DNA from: Epidermidibacterium keratini
Lineage (GTDB): Bacteria > Actinomycetota > Actinomycetes > Mycobacteriales > Antricoccaceae
Direction: 5' to 3'
Assembly (NCBI RefSeq): GCF_009834025.1
Contig: NZ_CP047156.1
Location: 3,060,067-3,124,066 of the forward strand
Length of the DNA stretch: 64,000 nucleotides
The notes beneath the pieces were generated by a model. It made no database searches. It was not told the origin of the DNA and saw nothing but the letters and a program-made list of their open reading frames with translations. The position numbers and the translations under genes are program-made. Shown in pieces: positions 9,064-19,588 of the stretch (the stretch's first letter is position 1; the number at the start of each line of letters is the position of its first letter).

Positions 9064-10065
9064 ATGACCACCACCGCTCACAACCCCAGCACGCCGAGCA
9101 CTGAGCGCGGTGCCGAGCAGAGCTACGAGCAGCGCCTGCAGACCCTGTCCGAGGCTTCGGTCGAGCAGCACTTCGATGCCTTCGTCGATATCGACTGGGA
9201 CAACCCCGAGCTGGCGATCGACGAGAACGACGAACGCTGGATCCTGCCCGACAACGACATGCTGGGCCGCTCCGACTGGTACAAGTCGCTGCCGGTCAAG
9301 GAGCAGATCCGCGTCGGCCTCTACCGCCAGGCCAACACCACCAAGGTCGGTTCGCAGTTTGAGCAGCTGCTGATCTCGGGGCTGATGAACTACTGCTTCG
9401 GGCTGCCCAACGGCAACCCCGAGTTCCGCTACTCCATGCACGAGGCCACCGAAGAGTGCCACCACATCCAGATGTTCCAGGAGTTCGTCAACCGGACCGG
9501 CGCCAAGGTGCGCGGCGGCACGATCGCCTTCCGGGGACTATCGCTGGTGATGCCGACCTTCGCGCGGTTCTTGCCGGTCGCCTTCTTCTTCGGCGTACTC
9601 GCCGGTGAGGAGCCGATCGACCACGTGCAGAAGTCGGTGCTGCGCCAGGGCGCCAACACGCCGCCGCTGCTGCAGCGGATCATGCAGATCCACGTGGCCG
9701 AGGAGGCGCGGCACATCGGCTTCGCGCACCAGTACCTCGCCCGCCACACCCCGCGGCTGCGCGCGCCGCGCCGGTTCCTGGTCTCGCTAACCGTTCCGGT
9801 GTTGATGCGCTGGCTGTGCGATGAGATCCTCAAGCCCTCGAAGTACGCGCAGAAGCAGATGGGCATCCCGGACGAGGTCATGAAGGACGTCTTCTGGGAG
9901 AACCCGGACTCGCGCAAGTTCCTGCGTGACCTCTTCGGCGACGTGCGGATGCTGGTCGAGGAGGCCGGGCTGATGAACCCGGCGGCCCGCCGCATGTGGC
10001 GCAAGATGAAGATCGACGGCCGCCCCTCGCGCTACCGCTCCGAGCCCGCGACCGCAGCGGCGTAG
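9064..10065 (+). CDS. AurF-family diiron oxygenase
   Basis: Non-heme diiron protein of 333 residues resembling p-aminobenzoate N-oxygenase AurF. The helix pair with iron ligands is visible: EATEECHH (about residues 128-135) and HVAEEARHIGFAHQYL (about residues 212-227) each carry the E-x-x-H type ligands, and a further Glu-rich helix precedes them. The ATG at 9064 follows GGGAGAGGAC. Four bases after its stop region begins fprB, whose ferredoxin and flavin domains would supply the electrons. As I recall, mycobacteria carry the same pair (Rv0885-Rv0886). The physiological substrate of this housekeeping AurF-like branch is not known. Confidence 0.85.
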   Translation: MTTTAHNPSTPSTERGAEQSYEQRLQTLSEASVEQHFDAFVDIDWDNPELAIDENDERWILPDNDMLGRSDWYKSLPVKEQIRVGLYRQANTTKVGSQFEQLLISGLMNYCFGLPNGNPEFRYSMHEATEECHHIQMFQEFVNRTGAKVRGGTIAFRGLSLVMPTFARFLPVAFFFGVLAGEEPIDHVQKSVLRQGANTPPLLQRIMQIHVAEEARHIGFAHQYLARHTPRLRAPRRFLVSLTVPVLMRWLCDEILKPSKYAQKQMGIPDEVMKDVFWENPDSRKFLRDLFGDVRMLVEEAGLMNPAARRMWRKMKIDGRPSRYRSEPATAAA

Positions 10066-10069
10066 CCAC

Positions 10070-11710
10070 ATGACCTACGTGATCACGCAGCCGTGCTGCG
10101 CCGATGCCTCCTGCGTGGTGGCTTGCCCGGTCAACTGCATCCATCCTGCGCCGGGTGAGCCGGGCTTTGCCGAGGCCGAGATGCTCTACGTCGACCCGGA
10201 AACCTGCGTGGGCTGCGGCGCGTGCGCCACTGCCTGCCCGGCCGATGCGATCGTGCCGGACTGGACCCTCACCGATGCGCAGCAGCCCTTCCTCGCGCTC
10301 AACTCTGCGTTCTACGACGCGATCCCGCAGGGCCCACGCGCGCCGATGTGGCGCATGCCGGCCCAGCGGCGAGTACGCCGATCTGGACCATTCCGGGTCG
10401 CGGTGGTCGGCGCCGGACCGGCCGGGCTCTACGCCGCCGCCGAGCTGCTGGCCCACCCCGAGATCACCGTCGACGTCTATGACCGATTGCCCGCACCGCA
10501 TGGTCTCGTGCGGTACGGAGTCGCACCGGATCACCAGCAGACCAAGCAGGCCTCCGGACTTTTCGAGTACATCGAGAGCACTCCGGGCTTCAGCTACCGG
10601 CTCGGGGTCGAGCTCGGTCGCGACGTGCGCCACGACGAGCTGCTGGCGGCGTATCACGCGGTGTTCTACTGCGTCGGCGCCGCGTCGGACCGGACCCTCG
10701 GTGTTCCGGGCGAGCAGCTGCCCGGCTCGGTGTCGGCGACCGATGTCGTCGGCTGGTACAACGGCCACCCGGACAAGCAGGACCTCGACGTACGCCTCGA
10801 CCACGAGCGTGCCGTCGTGGTCGGCAACGGCAACGTGGCACTCGACGTCGCCCGAATTCTGACCCGCGACCCGGACAGGCTTGCCGCCACCGACATCGCC
10901 GCTGACGCGCTCGCGGCGCTGCGCTCCAGCGCGGTGCGCGAGGTCGTGGTGCTCGGCCGCCGCGGGCCTGCGGCAGCATCTTTCACGCTTCCAGAGCTGA
11001 TCGGGCTCGCCGGCATCGCCGACCTCAACGTCGTGATCGACAACGGGGGAGCGCCGATCGTCAGTGAGAGCCCACGCGACAGTGCCCGGGTCGCGCTGCT
11101 TGCCGAGCTGGCCGCGCGTCCGCAGCGTCCCGGTCTGCGCACGGTCATCCTGCGCTTCCACACCCGCGTCACCGCGATCCTTGGCGAGGATCGCGTGCGC
11201 GGCATCGAGATCGAGCGCGGCGGACAACGCGAGACCATCGAGGCCGGAGCAGTGCTGCGCGCGATCGGCTACCACGGGCAGCCTGTCGACGGCCTGCCGT
11301 ACGACGCCCGCACGGGCACCGTCCCCAACCGCGAGGGTCGGGTCGAGCCGGGTGTCTACGTCGCCGGCTGGATCAAGCGCGGCCCGAGCGGCTTCATCGG
11401 CAGCAACAAGACGTGCGCGCAGCAGTCCGTCACGGCACTGCTCGATGACATCGACGCGGGGCTGATCACCGACCCCTGGGTGCCCGCAGAAGACCTGCTG
11501 AGCCGGCTACGCGCCCGCACCGAGGTGGTCGATCTCGCCGGCTGGAAGGAGATCGACCGCGTCGAACGGGCTCGTGGCAAGACCGCCGGCGCGCAGCGGC
11601 GCAAAGTCACCGATCGCGATGAGCTACTGACACTCGCCGCACACGGGGCGTCGCCCCCCGCTACCCGCTCGCTACCCTGGCAGAGGAAGTCGGCGGTCGG
11701 GAGCCGCTAA
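10070..11710 (+). CDS. fprB: Ferredoxin/ferredoxin-NADP reductase fusion, FprB type
   Basis: Two-part redox protein of 546 residues. Residues 1-60 form a 7Fe-type ferredoxin with cysteines at 9/10, 15, 19 and 23, then C46-x2-C49-x2-C52-x3-C56-P. The rest is an adrenodoxin-reductase-like flavoprotein: VVGAGPAGLYAA is the FAD Rossmann loop and VVVGNGNVALDVARIL near residue 245 binds NADPH. The C-terminal GWIKRGPSGFIGSNK is the conserved FAD-contact motif of FprA enzymes. It carries electrons from NADPH to a partner oxygenase, most likely the adjacent diiron protein. A TetR gene follows after 21 bases. Confidence 0.93.
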   Translation: MTYVITQPCCADASCVVACPVNCIHPAPGEPGFAEAEMLYVDPETCVGCGACATACPADAIVPDWTLTDAQQPFLALNSAFYDAIPQGPRAPMWRMPAQRRVRRSGPFRVAVVGAGPAGLYAAAELLAHPEITVDVYDRLPAPHGLVRYGVAPDHQQTKQASGLFEYIESTPGFSYRLGVELGRDVRHDELLAAYHAVFYCVGAASDRTLGVPGEQLPGSVSATDVVGWYNGHPDKQDLDVRLDHERAVVVGNGNVALDVARILTRDPDRLAATDIAADALAALRSSAVREVVVLGRRGPAAASFTLPELIGLAGIADLNVVIDNGGAPIVSESPRDSARVALLAELAARPQRPGLRTVILRFHTRVTAILGEDRVRGIEIERGGQRETIEAGAVLRAIGYHGQPVDGLPYDARTGTVPNREGRVEPGVYVAGWIKRGPSGFIGSNKTCAQQSVTALLDDIDAGLITDPWVPAEDLLSRLRARTEVVDLAGWKEIDRVERARGKTAGAQRRKVTDRDELLTLAAHGASPPATRSLPWQRKSAVGSR

Positions 11711-11731
11711 GCAGTGAGGGTTGGGGGAGCC

Positions 11732-12439
11732 ATGGCGAGCGCGCCGGAACAAGGTGACGGTCGCCGTACTCGGTGGGCAGAGCACAACAGCGAGCGCCGC
11801 AAGCTGATCGTCGACGCGGCGATCGCCGAGACCGAGGCGGGGCCGCCCGGCGCGCTCGTGCACCTGCAGCAGATCGCCGAGCGGGCTGGACTCAACCGCA
11901 CCGTCATCTACCGCTACTTCGACGAGCGGGCCGACCTCGACCGAGCGGTACGCCGTGCCGTGCTGCAGCAACTGGGCGCCGAGATTGAGCCGGTCGTGAG
12001 CCTGAGCGGCACCATCGAGGATGTCATCCACCGCATCGTCGGCACCTATATCCGCTGGACGGTGGCACATCCGGCGCTGCACCGGCTGGTCGAGCGCGAC
12101 CTCGTCGGCGTCACCGCGCCCGGAGGCACCGACAGCGCGGTGTGGATCGGTAGCCAGGTCGAGGGGTTGCTGGCCGTGGGCGCCGCCGTACTCGGCATGG
12201 AGCTCAGCGAGGACGACGCCGTCTCGCTCGACCCGCTCGCGTTTGCGCTCATCGGTGCCGTAGTGGGCGCGACCCGCCGGTGGCTCGGACGTGAGAAGCG
12301 TGAGCCGTCAGTCGAGGTCTTCGCAGAGCGGATGAGCGAGTCGGTCTGGTACATCATCGACGGGCATGCCCGACGGATGGGCGGCCGGCTCGACCCGAAG
12401 GCCGACCTGAGCGCGCTGCTGCGCGGCAACGCCGGCTAA
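11732..12439 (+). CDS. TetR-family transcriptional regulator
   Basis: Regulator of 235 residues. The helix-turn-helix is [25 protein letters not shown] at about residues 45-70 in two overlapping parts, ending in the typical YRYF core. ATG at 11732 is preferred because GGGGGAG sits seven bases upstream; a GTG at 11714 would remove that ribosome site from its place. The ligand domain shows no recognisable signature. It is co-directional with the diiron oxygenase and fprB genes and may sense the substrate or product of that pair. Confidence 0.88.
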   Translation: MASAPEQGDGRRTRWAEHNSERRKLIVDAAIAETEAGPPGALVHLQQIAERAGLNRTVIYRYFDERADLDRAVRRAVLQQLGAEIEPVVSLSGTIEDVIHRIVGTYIRWTVAHPALHRLVERDLVGVTAPGGTDSAVWIGSQVEGLLAVGAAVLGMELSEDDAVSLDPLAFALIGAVVGATRRWLGREKREPSVEVFAERMSESVWYIIDGHARRMGGRLDPKADLSALLRGNAG

Positions 12440-12484
12440 GAAGCAGTACGCCGCGAAATTTGGTCGCCGCCCCCAGTGGCGCGG

Positions 12485-12511
12485 CTAGCACTCTACGGGC
12501 TAGAGTGCTAA
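12485..12511. promoter_or_regulatory. CIRCE operator (HrcA binding site)
   Basis: CTAGCACTC, nine bases, then GAGTGCTAA: this matches the CIRCE inverted repeat (TTAGCACTC-N9-GAGTGCTAA) at all but the first base. It lies 89 bases upstream of the groES ATG, so HrcA should repress groES at normal temperature and release it on heat shock. The known role of the site is from other bacteria; the match is direct. Confidence 0.95.
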
Positions 12512-12600
12512 TTGCAGCGGCGCTGACCCCCGCGACGGCAGTGCAGATGCATCGTGAACTAACTAAGGCAAACGAGAACCCCGGAGGGGGAGGTCAATTC

Positions 12601-12906
12601 ATGGCGAAGGCAAAGGTGGCCATCAAGCCGCTCGAGGACCGCGTCGTGGTCCAGGCCAGCGAGGCAGAGACGACTACTGCCTCGGGTCTGGTCATTCCGG
12701 ACACCGCTAAGGAAAAGCCCCAGGAGGGCACCGTTGTCGCGGTCGGCCCGGGCCGCATCGACGACAAGGGCAACCGCGTCCCCATGGACGTCAAGGAAGG
12801 CGACGTCGTCATCTACTCCAAGTACGGCGGCACCGAGGTCAAGTACGCAAACGAGGACTACCTCGTGCTGTCGGCCCGCGACCTGCTGGCCATCGTCGAG
12901 AAGTAA
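12601..12906 (+). CDS. groES: Co-chaperonin GroES
   Basis: Lid of the GroEL folding chamber, 101 residues. [10 protein letters not shown] at the start, the mobile loop around [18 protein letters not shown], and [11 protein letters not shown] are the family landmarks. ATG at 12601 follows CCGGAGGGGGAGG, so the upstream open frame is untranslated leader. A strong hairpin begins 35 bases after the stop and no groEL follows, so groES is a single-gene unit here. GroEL must be encoded elsewhere. Confidence 0.98.
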   Translation: MAKAKVAIKPLEDRVVVQASEAETTTASGLVIPDTAKEKPQEGTVVAVGPGRIDDKGNRVPMDVKEGDVVIYSKYGGTEVKYANEDYLVLSARDLLAIVEK

Positions 12907-12940
12907 CGGCGACACGCTCCGGTGAGCATCGCGCTCACCA

Positions 12941-12981
12941 ACACTTCGCCCCGCGACCGAGTCGGTCGCGGGGCGAAGTGT
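12941..12981 (+). terminator. Terminator hairpin after groES
   Basis: An 18-base perfect stem (ACACTTCGCCCCGCGACC, 12941-12958, pairing with 12964-12981) closes on the loop GAGTC. The right arm ends in TGT TT, giving only a short T run. It separates groES from the converging glsB-like gene and should stop both transcripts. Confidence 0.85.
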
Positions 12982-13025
12982 TTAGGGGCTGTGTTCGTAT
13001 TTTTGGGGGGCTTTGTCTCGGTGGG

Positions 13026-13289
13026 TTAGCGGCGTGCGACGGCCTTCTTGCCCGCCACTGCTTCGGCGGCGCCGACCAGCAGCACGGCGGCGACGACAGC
13101 CAGCACGAATCCGAGCACGTTGAGCTCCCAGATGGAGCCGGTGCCGAAGAACTGGGCGATCAGGCCGCCGATGAGCGAGCCCACCAGACCGAGTCCGAGG
13201 GTGGCGAGGAGTCCGAGGTTTTGCTTGCCCGGCTTAATGAGGCGAGCAAGCGCACCGATGATGAGACCAGCAACAAGGAATCCAATCAT
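13026..13289 (-). CDS. GlsB/YeaQ/YmgE-type small stress membrane protein
   Basis: Very hydrophobic protein of 87 residues, almost all membrane-spanning in three helices. It begins MIGFLVAGLIIGALARLIKP and has two Gly-rich helices, the pattern of the transglycosylase-associated/GlsB family linked to stress in many bacteria. The frame is open to 13331, but the family begins at the MIG motif, so 13289 is chosen. It follows the GyrI-like gene by 22 bases on the same strand. No enzymatic activity is established for the family. Confidence 0.82.
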   Translation of the reverse strand: MIGFLVAGLIIGALARLIKPGKQNLGLLATLGLGLVGSLIGGLIAQFFGTGSIWELNVLGFVLAVVAAVLLVGAAEAVAGKKAVARR

Positions 13290-13311
13290 GACCACATAAT
13301 AGTTGTGAATT

Positions 13312-13947
13312 TCAGACTGTGGCTGGCTCACCTCCGACCTCTCGCACCGGTTGGCGCAGCACGGTCCGCAGCCGCTCGGGCGGCGTACGCCGCGGGTCGC
13401 CGAGATAGATCTCGTGGTGCGGTCCGTTCCAGGTGAGTCCGCGCTGCGGCATGAGCTCGTCGTGCAGCCGCGCGAGCACCGGGCCCTCGTCGTCGTAGCT
13501 GCCGATGTGCAGGATCTGCAGCACGCGACCCTCGTCGATCTCGCGGGCGCTCACCTGCGCCACGGGCAGGTCGGGTTTCTTGGCCGCGGTGGTCGCGAGC
13601 CCCTGCGCGACATCGTCGGTGCTGACCTCATCGGGCAGCGCGATCAGCATCGTCCACGACCAGTCATCCTTGCGGCGCTCTACGAAAGAGGCCGGGTCGT
13701 CGCTGACCCACAGCCCCTCCAGCGGGCTCACCACGAAGTCGTCGCCGGTGCGTGCCCGAAAGCCGAACTTGATCGAGTACGCCGTGGCATATAACGCCGC
13801 CACCGCTGCGGCGTACTGCTCGGCGGTGTTGGGATCGTCGTGGCCGTCGATGGCCAGGTAGGTGATGGGTGGGATGAGGACCTCGACGAAGTCGCGTTTG
13901 GGTGGCTGGTAGAGGTCCTTGCGGTCGGACTTGAGGTCGATCTTCAT
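13312..13947 (-). CDS. GyrI-like (small-molecule binding) domain protein
   Basis: Soluble protein of 211 residues resembling the stand-alone GyrI-like domain proteins, which bind hydrophobic ligands in a SHV2 fold. YLAIDGHDDPNTAEQYAAAV near residue 30 and LHIGSYDDEGPVLARLHDEL near residue 154 are the landmark strand-helix segments. HHEIYLGDPRRTPPERLRTV near the C terminus is also typical. ATG at 13947 follows GAGGACC. It is divergent from the TPR-like gene at 14035. The ligand is unknown. Confidence 0.85.
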   Translation of the reverse strand: MKIDLKSDRKDLYQPPKRDFVEVLIPPITYLAIDGHDDPNTAEQYAAAVAALYATAYSIKFGFRARTGDDFVVSPLEGLWVSDDPASFVERRKDDWSWTMLIALPDEVSTDDVAQGLATTAAKKPDLPVAQVSAREIDEGRVLQILHIGSYDDEGPVLARLHDELMPQRGLTWNGPHHEIYLGDPRRTPPERLRTVLRQPVREVGGEPATV

Positions 13948-14034
13948 CGTGGTCCTCGGGAGTCGTGGTGGGCTGCGCAGGTCAGTACAGTGATTCCTAC
14001 AGTGCCGGTAAGACATGCGGCGGCAGGAGGAGCC

Positions 14035-14808
14035 ATGGACGAGGACGGCGTACTTCGCAAATGGGCGCTCGCGGTTGAGCTTGGAGCGCGCGGCCGCTAC
14101 GGGCAGGCCTACACCGTCCTCGAGCCGCTGCTGGACTCCGACGACCCGCATCACGACGCCCTTGCGTCCTCGGTGCTGGCCAGCCACCGCCGCCAGGTGT
14201 GTGACCACGAGGCGGCCCGCGCGCTCGACCAGTCGGCGATCGACCGCTGGGAGCAGGCCGGGCTCGACACCGACTGGCAGTACGCCGATCTGGTGGTCGG
14301 CCGCGCCGCCGACGCGATCGGAATGGGCGAGCTCGACGACGCGCGGGAGTGGCTCGCCGCTGCAGACGCGGTGATCGGCGAGGGCGGCTACCTGCGCTGT
14401 GCGGTGCGCGCCGGCTGGGTCCGCGGCGAGCTGGCGATGGCGCAGGGCGAGCCCGATGATGCCGCGCTCGAGCTTGAGGCGCTCGCGCCGCTGCTGGATG
14501 ACCTGCGCTCGGACCGCCACCGCTGCAAGAGCCGGATGCTGCTTGCCGCGACCTACGAGCAGAGCTCGCCCGAGCACGCCACCGAGCTGTTGGAGAAGGT
14601 GCTGAGTACGGCCAAGGCCCGGTGCTGGCACTCGCTGATGTGGCCGTCGGCATACGTGCTCGGGCGCATCGCCGGCGAGGGAGACGACCGCGACGACTAC
14701 TACGACGCGGCGAGCGCGATCGTGCAGACCATCGCCCTCGACCTCTCGCCGCTGGATGCCTCCCGGTTCGTGGCCGCCGTACCCGCCGAGTTGCGCGGCG
14801 AAGACTGA
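14035..14808 (+). CDS. TPR-like helical repeat protein
   Basis: Soluble protein of 258 residues, Ala- and Leu-rich and all helical. Repeating pairs of amphipathic helices (GRYGQAYTVLEPLL, LDDAREWLAAADAV, PDDAALELEALAPL, SPEHATELLEKVL) about 35-40 residues apart suggest tetratricopeptide-like repeats, probably for protein contacts. ATG at 14035 has a perfect AGGAGG six bases upstream. It precedes the inositol-phosphate synthase gene by 63 bases. I do not recognise a named family. Confidence 0.75.
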   Translation: MDEDGVLRKWALAVELGARGRYGQAYTVLEPLLDSDDPHHDALASSVLASHRRQVCDHEAARALDQSAIDRWEQAGLDTDWQYADLVVGRAADAIGMGELDDAREWLAAADAVIGEGGYLRCAVRAGWVRGELAMAQGEPDDAALELEALAPLLDDLRSDRHRCKSRMLLAATYEQSSPEHATELLEKVLSTAKARCWHSLMWPSAYVLGRIAGEGDDRDDYYDAASAIVQTIALDLSPLDASRFVAAVPAELRGED

Positions 14809-14871
14809 CGCGTGCCGCGTGGCGAAGCCAGATGGCCGGTGGGCCCGGGCGAACTTGGTTAGGCTGCGGGA

Positions 14872-16212
14872 ATGACTGACCGGATGAAGGACTCAGCGCA
14901 GCCGCCGAACATCGCACCGGCCACGGGCAAGCTCGGCGTACTCATCGTGGGGCTCGGCGCCGTCACCTCGACGTTCCTGGCCGGGGTCGAGCACCTGCGC
15001 CGCGGCGCGGCCGAGCCGGTCGGCTCGCTCACCCAGCGCGGCACGATCCGCCTCGGCAAGCGCACCGAGGACCGGGTGCCGCTGATCAAGGACTTCGTGC
15101 CGCTGGCCGATCTCGACGATCTCGTCTTCGGTGCCTGGGATCCCATCGCCGACAATGCCTATGAGGCCGCCCTGCGGTGCGGCGTACTCGACCGGCACGA
15201 GCACATCGAGCCGATCGCGGACTTCCTGAAGTCGATCACCCCGATGCCGGCGGCGTTCGAGCAGCGCTGGGCCAGCCGCATCCGCGGCGAGAACCTCAAA
15301 GAAGGCTCCCCGGCCGAGCTCGTCGAGCAGCTACGTGCGGACATCCGCGACTTCAAGGAGCGCAACGGCTGCGACCGCCTGGTGATGATCTGGGCGGCAT
15401 CGACCGAGATCTTCATTGAGCTCGCCCCGCAGCACGAGAGCCTGGAGAAGTTCGAGGCGGCGCTGCGTGACGGCGAGGAGATGATCGCGCCGTCGATGCT
15501 CTACGCGTACGCCGCACTCATGGAGGGCGTGCCGATGGCCAACGGCGCTCCCAACCTCACCCTCGACATCCCGGCCATCGTCGAGCTCGCCGAGAGCCGC
15601 GGCGTACCGATCTGCGGCAAGGACTTCAAGACCGGCCAGACGATGATCAAGACGACGCTGGCGCCGATGCTCAAGGCGCGCGTGCTCGGGCTGGATGGCT
15701 GGTATTCGACCAACATCCTGGGCAACCGCGACGGCGAGGTGCTCGACGACCCGGCGAACTTCAAGACCAAGGAAGAGTCCAAGCTCGGCGTACTCGAGCA
15801 CATCCTCGAGCCGGACCGCTATCCGGACCTCTACGGCGAGATGTACCACAAGGTGCGGATCAACTACTACCCTCCGCGCGGCGACAGCAAAGAGGGCTGG
15901 GACAACCTCGACATCTTTGGCTGGCTCGGTTACCCGATGCAGATCAAGGTCGACTTCCTGTGCCGCGACTCGATCCTTGCCGCGCCGCTGGTGCTCGATC
16001 TCGTGCTGTTTAGCGACCTGGCGCAGCGCGCCGGGCTGGTCGGCGTCCAGGAGTGGCTGTCGTTTTACTTCAAGGACCCGCAGCATGCGGCGACGGTCTA
16101 TCCCGAGAACGACCTCTTCATCCAGCAGACCAAGCTCAAGAACACCCTACGGTGGCTGATGGGCGAGGAGCAGATCACCCACCTCGGCCGCGAGTACTAC
16201 CCCGACGAGTAA
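14872..16212 (+). CDS. ino1: Myo-inositol-1-phosphate synthase
   Basis: NAD-dependent isomerase turning glucose-6-phosphate into inositol-1-phosphate, 446 residues. It is the first step to phosphatidylinositol and, in many actinobacteria, mycothiol. The Rossmann loop is VLIVGLGAVTSTFLAGV (residues 23-39), with CGKDFKTGQTMIKTTLAPML near residues 249-268 and the GWYSTNILGNRDGEVLDD segment after it, all diagnostic of the larger bacterial synthase type. Start ATG at 14872 is the first of two. A palindrome-rich gap follows before the convergent dehydratase gene. Confidence 0.93.
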   Translation: MTDRMKDSAQPPNIAPATGKLGVLIVGLGAVTSTFLAGVEHLRRGAAEPVGSLTQRGTIRLGKRTEDRVPLIKDFVPLADLDDLVFGAWDPIADNAYEAALRCGVLDRHEHIEPIADFLKSITPMPAAFEQRWASRIRGENLKEGSPAELVEQLRADIRDFKERNGCDRLVMIWAASTEIFIELAPQHESLEKFEAALRDGEEMIAPSMLYAYAALMEGVPMANGAPNLTLDIPAIVELAESRGVPICGKDFKTGQTMIKTTLAPMLKARVLGLDGWYSTNILGNRDGEVLDDPANFKTKEESKLGVLEHILEPDRYPDLYGEMYHKVRINYYPPRGDSKEGWDNLDIFGWLGYPMQIKVDFLCRDSILAAPLVLDLVLFSDLAQRAGLVGVQEWLSFYFKDPQHAATVYPENDLFIQQTKLKNTLRWLMGEEQITHLGREYYPDE

Positions 16213-16227
16213 CCCGGCGCGCGCTGT

Positions 16228-16338
16228 ATCGGTGATCGAGCGGTTGTCGAGATCACTGGTGAGACGGGTTCGTGACTGGCGTTCGTGGTTTCGACGGACG
16301 GTCCTCGCCCTAGCGGGCTCGGACCTGCTCAACCACCG
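16228..16338. repeat. Dispersed palindrome cluster (ggttgagca type)
   Basis: A truncated module beginning ATCGGTGATCGAG and ending TTGTCGAGATCAC is followed by a complete module in reverse: GTGGTTTCGACGGAC ... CTAGCGGGCTCGGACC ... TGCTCAACCACCG. The second module is near-identical to the ones at 40747 and 49326. It lies between the convergent ino1 and dehydratase genes and may aid termination. Confidence 0.8.
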
Positions 16339-16354
16339 AATAAGGGCGAGGACG

Positions 16355-17288
16355 TCAGTCGAGGGGGAGGTCGGCGGGGTCGGCGTTGGCGCCGCACACT
16401 ACGACGACCACCTTCTCGCCCGGCGCTGGACGGTACCGCCCGGAGAGTACGGCGGCCAACGCCACCGCACCGCCGGGCTCCGCGGCGATCCGCAGCTCGC
16501 GCCACAGCAGCTCGCGGGCCGCGACGATCTCGTCGTCACTGACGACCAGCGACGCAACGTCGGCCGCGCGCATCGCCTGCCATGCACTGGATCCGATGCG
16601 AGAGGCGCCGAGCGAGTCCGAGGCGAGCCCGCCGGGGGAGATGTCGACCGGCTGCCCGGCAGCCAGCGCCGCGGCGTACGTCGCGGACCCCTCCGGCTCG
16701 ACGGCCACCATCCGGCGCTGCGAGCCGAACCACGACGCGATGCCGCCGAGGAACCCACCGCCTCCGACGGCCACCAGCACGCTGTCGACGTCGGTCACCT
16801 GCTCGGCGATCTCCCGCCCGGTCGTGCCCTGTCCGGCGAGCGTGAGTACGCCGTCGTAGGCGTGCACTCCGAGTGCGTCATCGGCGGCCGCGGCAGAGGC
16901 AGACGCGGCGTACGCCTCCTGGTAGGTCGCGCCGACCTGGTGCACCTCGGCGCCCAGCGAGCGCAGCCGCGCGACCTTGACCGCCGGTGCCGACTGCGGC
17001 ACGAAGATCTGCGCCGTCAGGTCCAACACCCGCGCGACGTACGCGACCGCGAGCCCGTGGTTGCCACCGGACGCAGCGACCAGCGTCGAGGGCAGGGACG
17101 GCGCCGACAGCACGTTGGCAAACGCGCCGCGGGGCTTGAAGGATCCGGTGTGCTGCAGCAGCTCGAGCTTGAGCGTCACCGCCTGGCCGCCGGGCAACCC
17201 CAATTCCACCACGGGAGTACGCCGGACCCGGTCGCCGATCAGCGCGGCGACGTCTTCGATCAGTGCGCGAGTGGGGGCGAGGGTCTCG

Positions 17289-17299
<11 letters not shown>
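16355..17299 (-). CDS. PLP-dependent threonine/serine dehydratase
   Basis: Fold-type II pyridoxal-phosphate enzyme of 314 residues, lacking any C-terminal ACT regulatory domain, so of the catabolic rather than the biosynthetic ilvA kind. The PLP lysine lies in GSFKPRGA (about residues 52-59), SGGNHGLAVAY is the substrate Ser/Asn loop, and VAVGGGGFLGG (about residues 171-181) binds the phosphate. Product would be a 2-oxo acid and ammonia. Its start overlaps the DUF5319 stop by 11 bases. The exact amino acid used cannot be told from the sequence. Confidence 0.88.
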
Positions 17300-19397
<2,098 letters not shown>

Positions 19398-19458
19398 GCC
19401 GGCCGCGCTCGCCGCTCCGCTGCCGCGTCGGCTGACCGCCCGCGTCGCCGTACTCGCG

Positions 19459-19517
19459 ACCTGCGGTGGCACCTGTAACGCTGTGGGCCGATTAGCGCTA
19501 GAGGTTCCACCGCAGGT
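19459..19517. repeat. 59-base palindromic element, copy 2
   Basis: Arms 19459-19482 and 19494-19517 flank the loop GTGGGCCGATT. The left arm begins ACCTGCGGTGGCACCTGTAA and the right arm ends GTTCCACCGCAGGT. It lies between guaB and guaB3, 61 bases after the guaB stop. Same geometry as the elements at 7715, 29097, 35862, 42164 and 52854. Confidence 0.88.
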
Positions 19518-19588
19518 GACCTCGGACGGGGAGCGCTCGCCAGGCACGGCATACTCGGCAGTGCCCGGATCGCAACTCAAGGGGAACC

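Noticed and set aside
12460-12600. Upstream extension of groES
   Set aside because: It spans the CIRCE site, and the ATG at 12601 has the ribosome site and the family N terminus.
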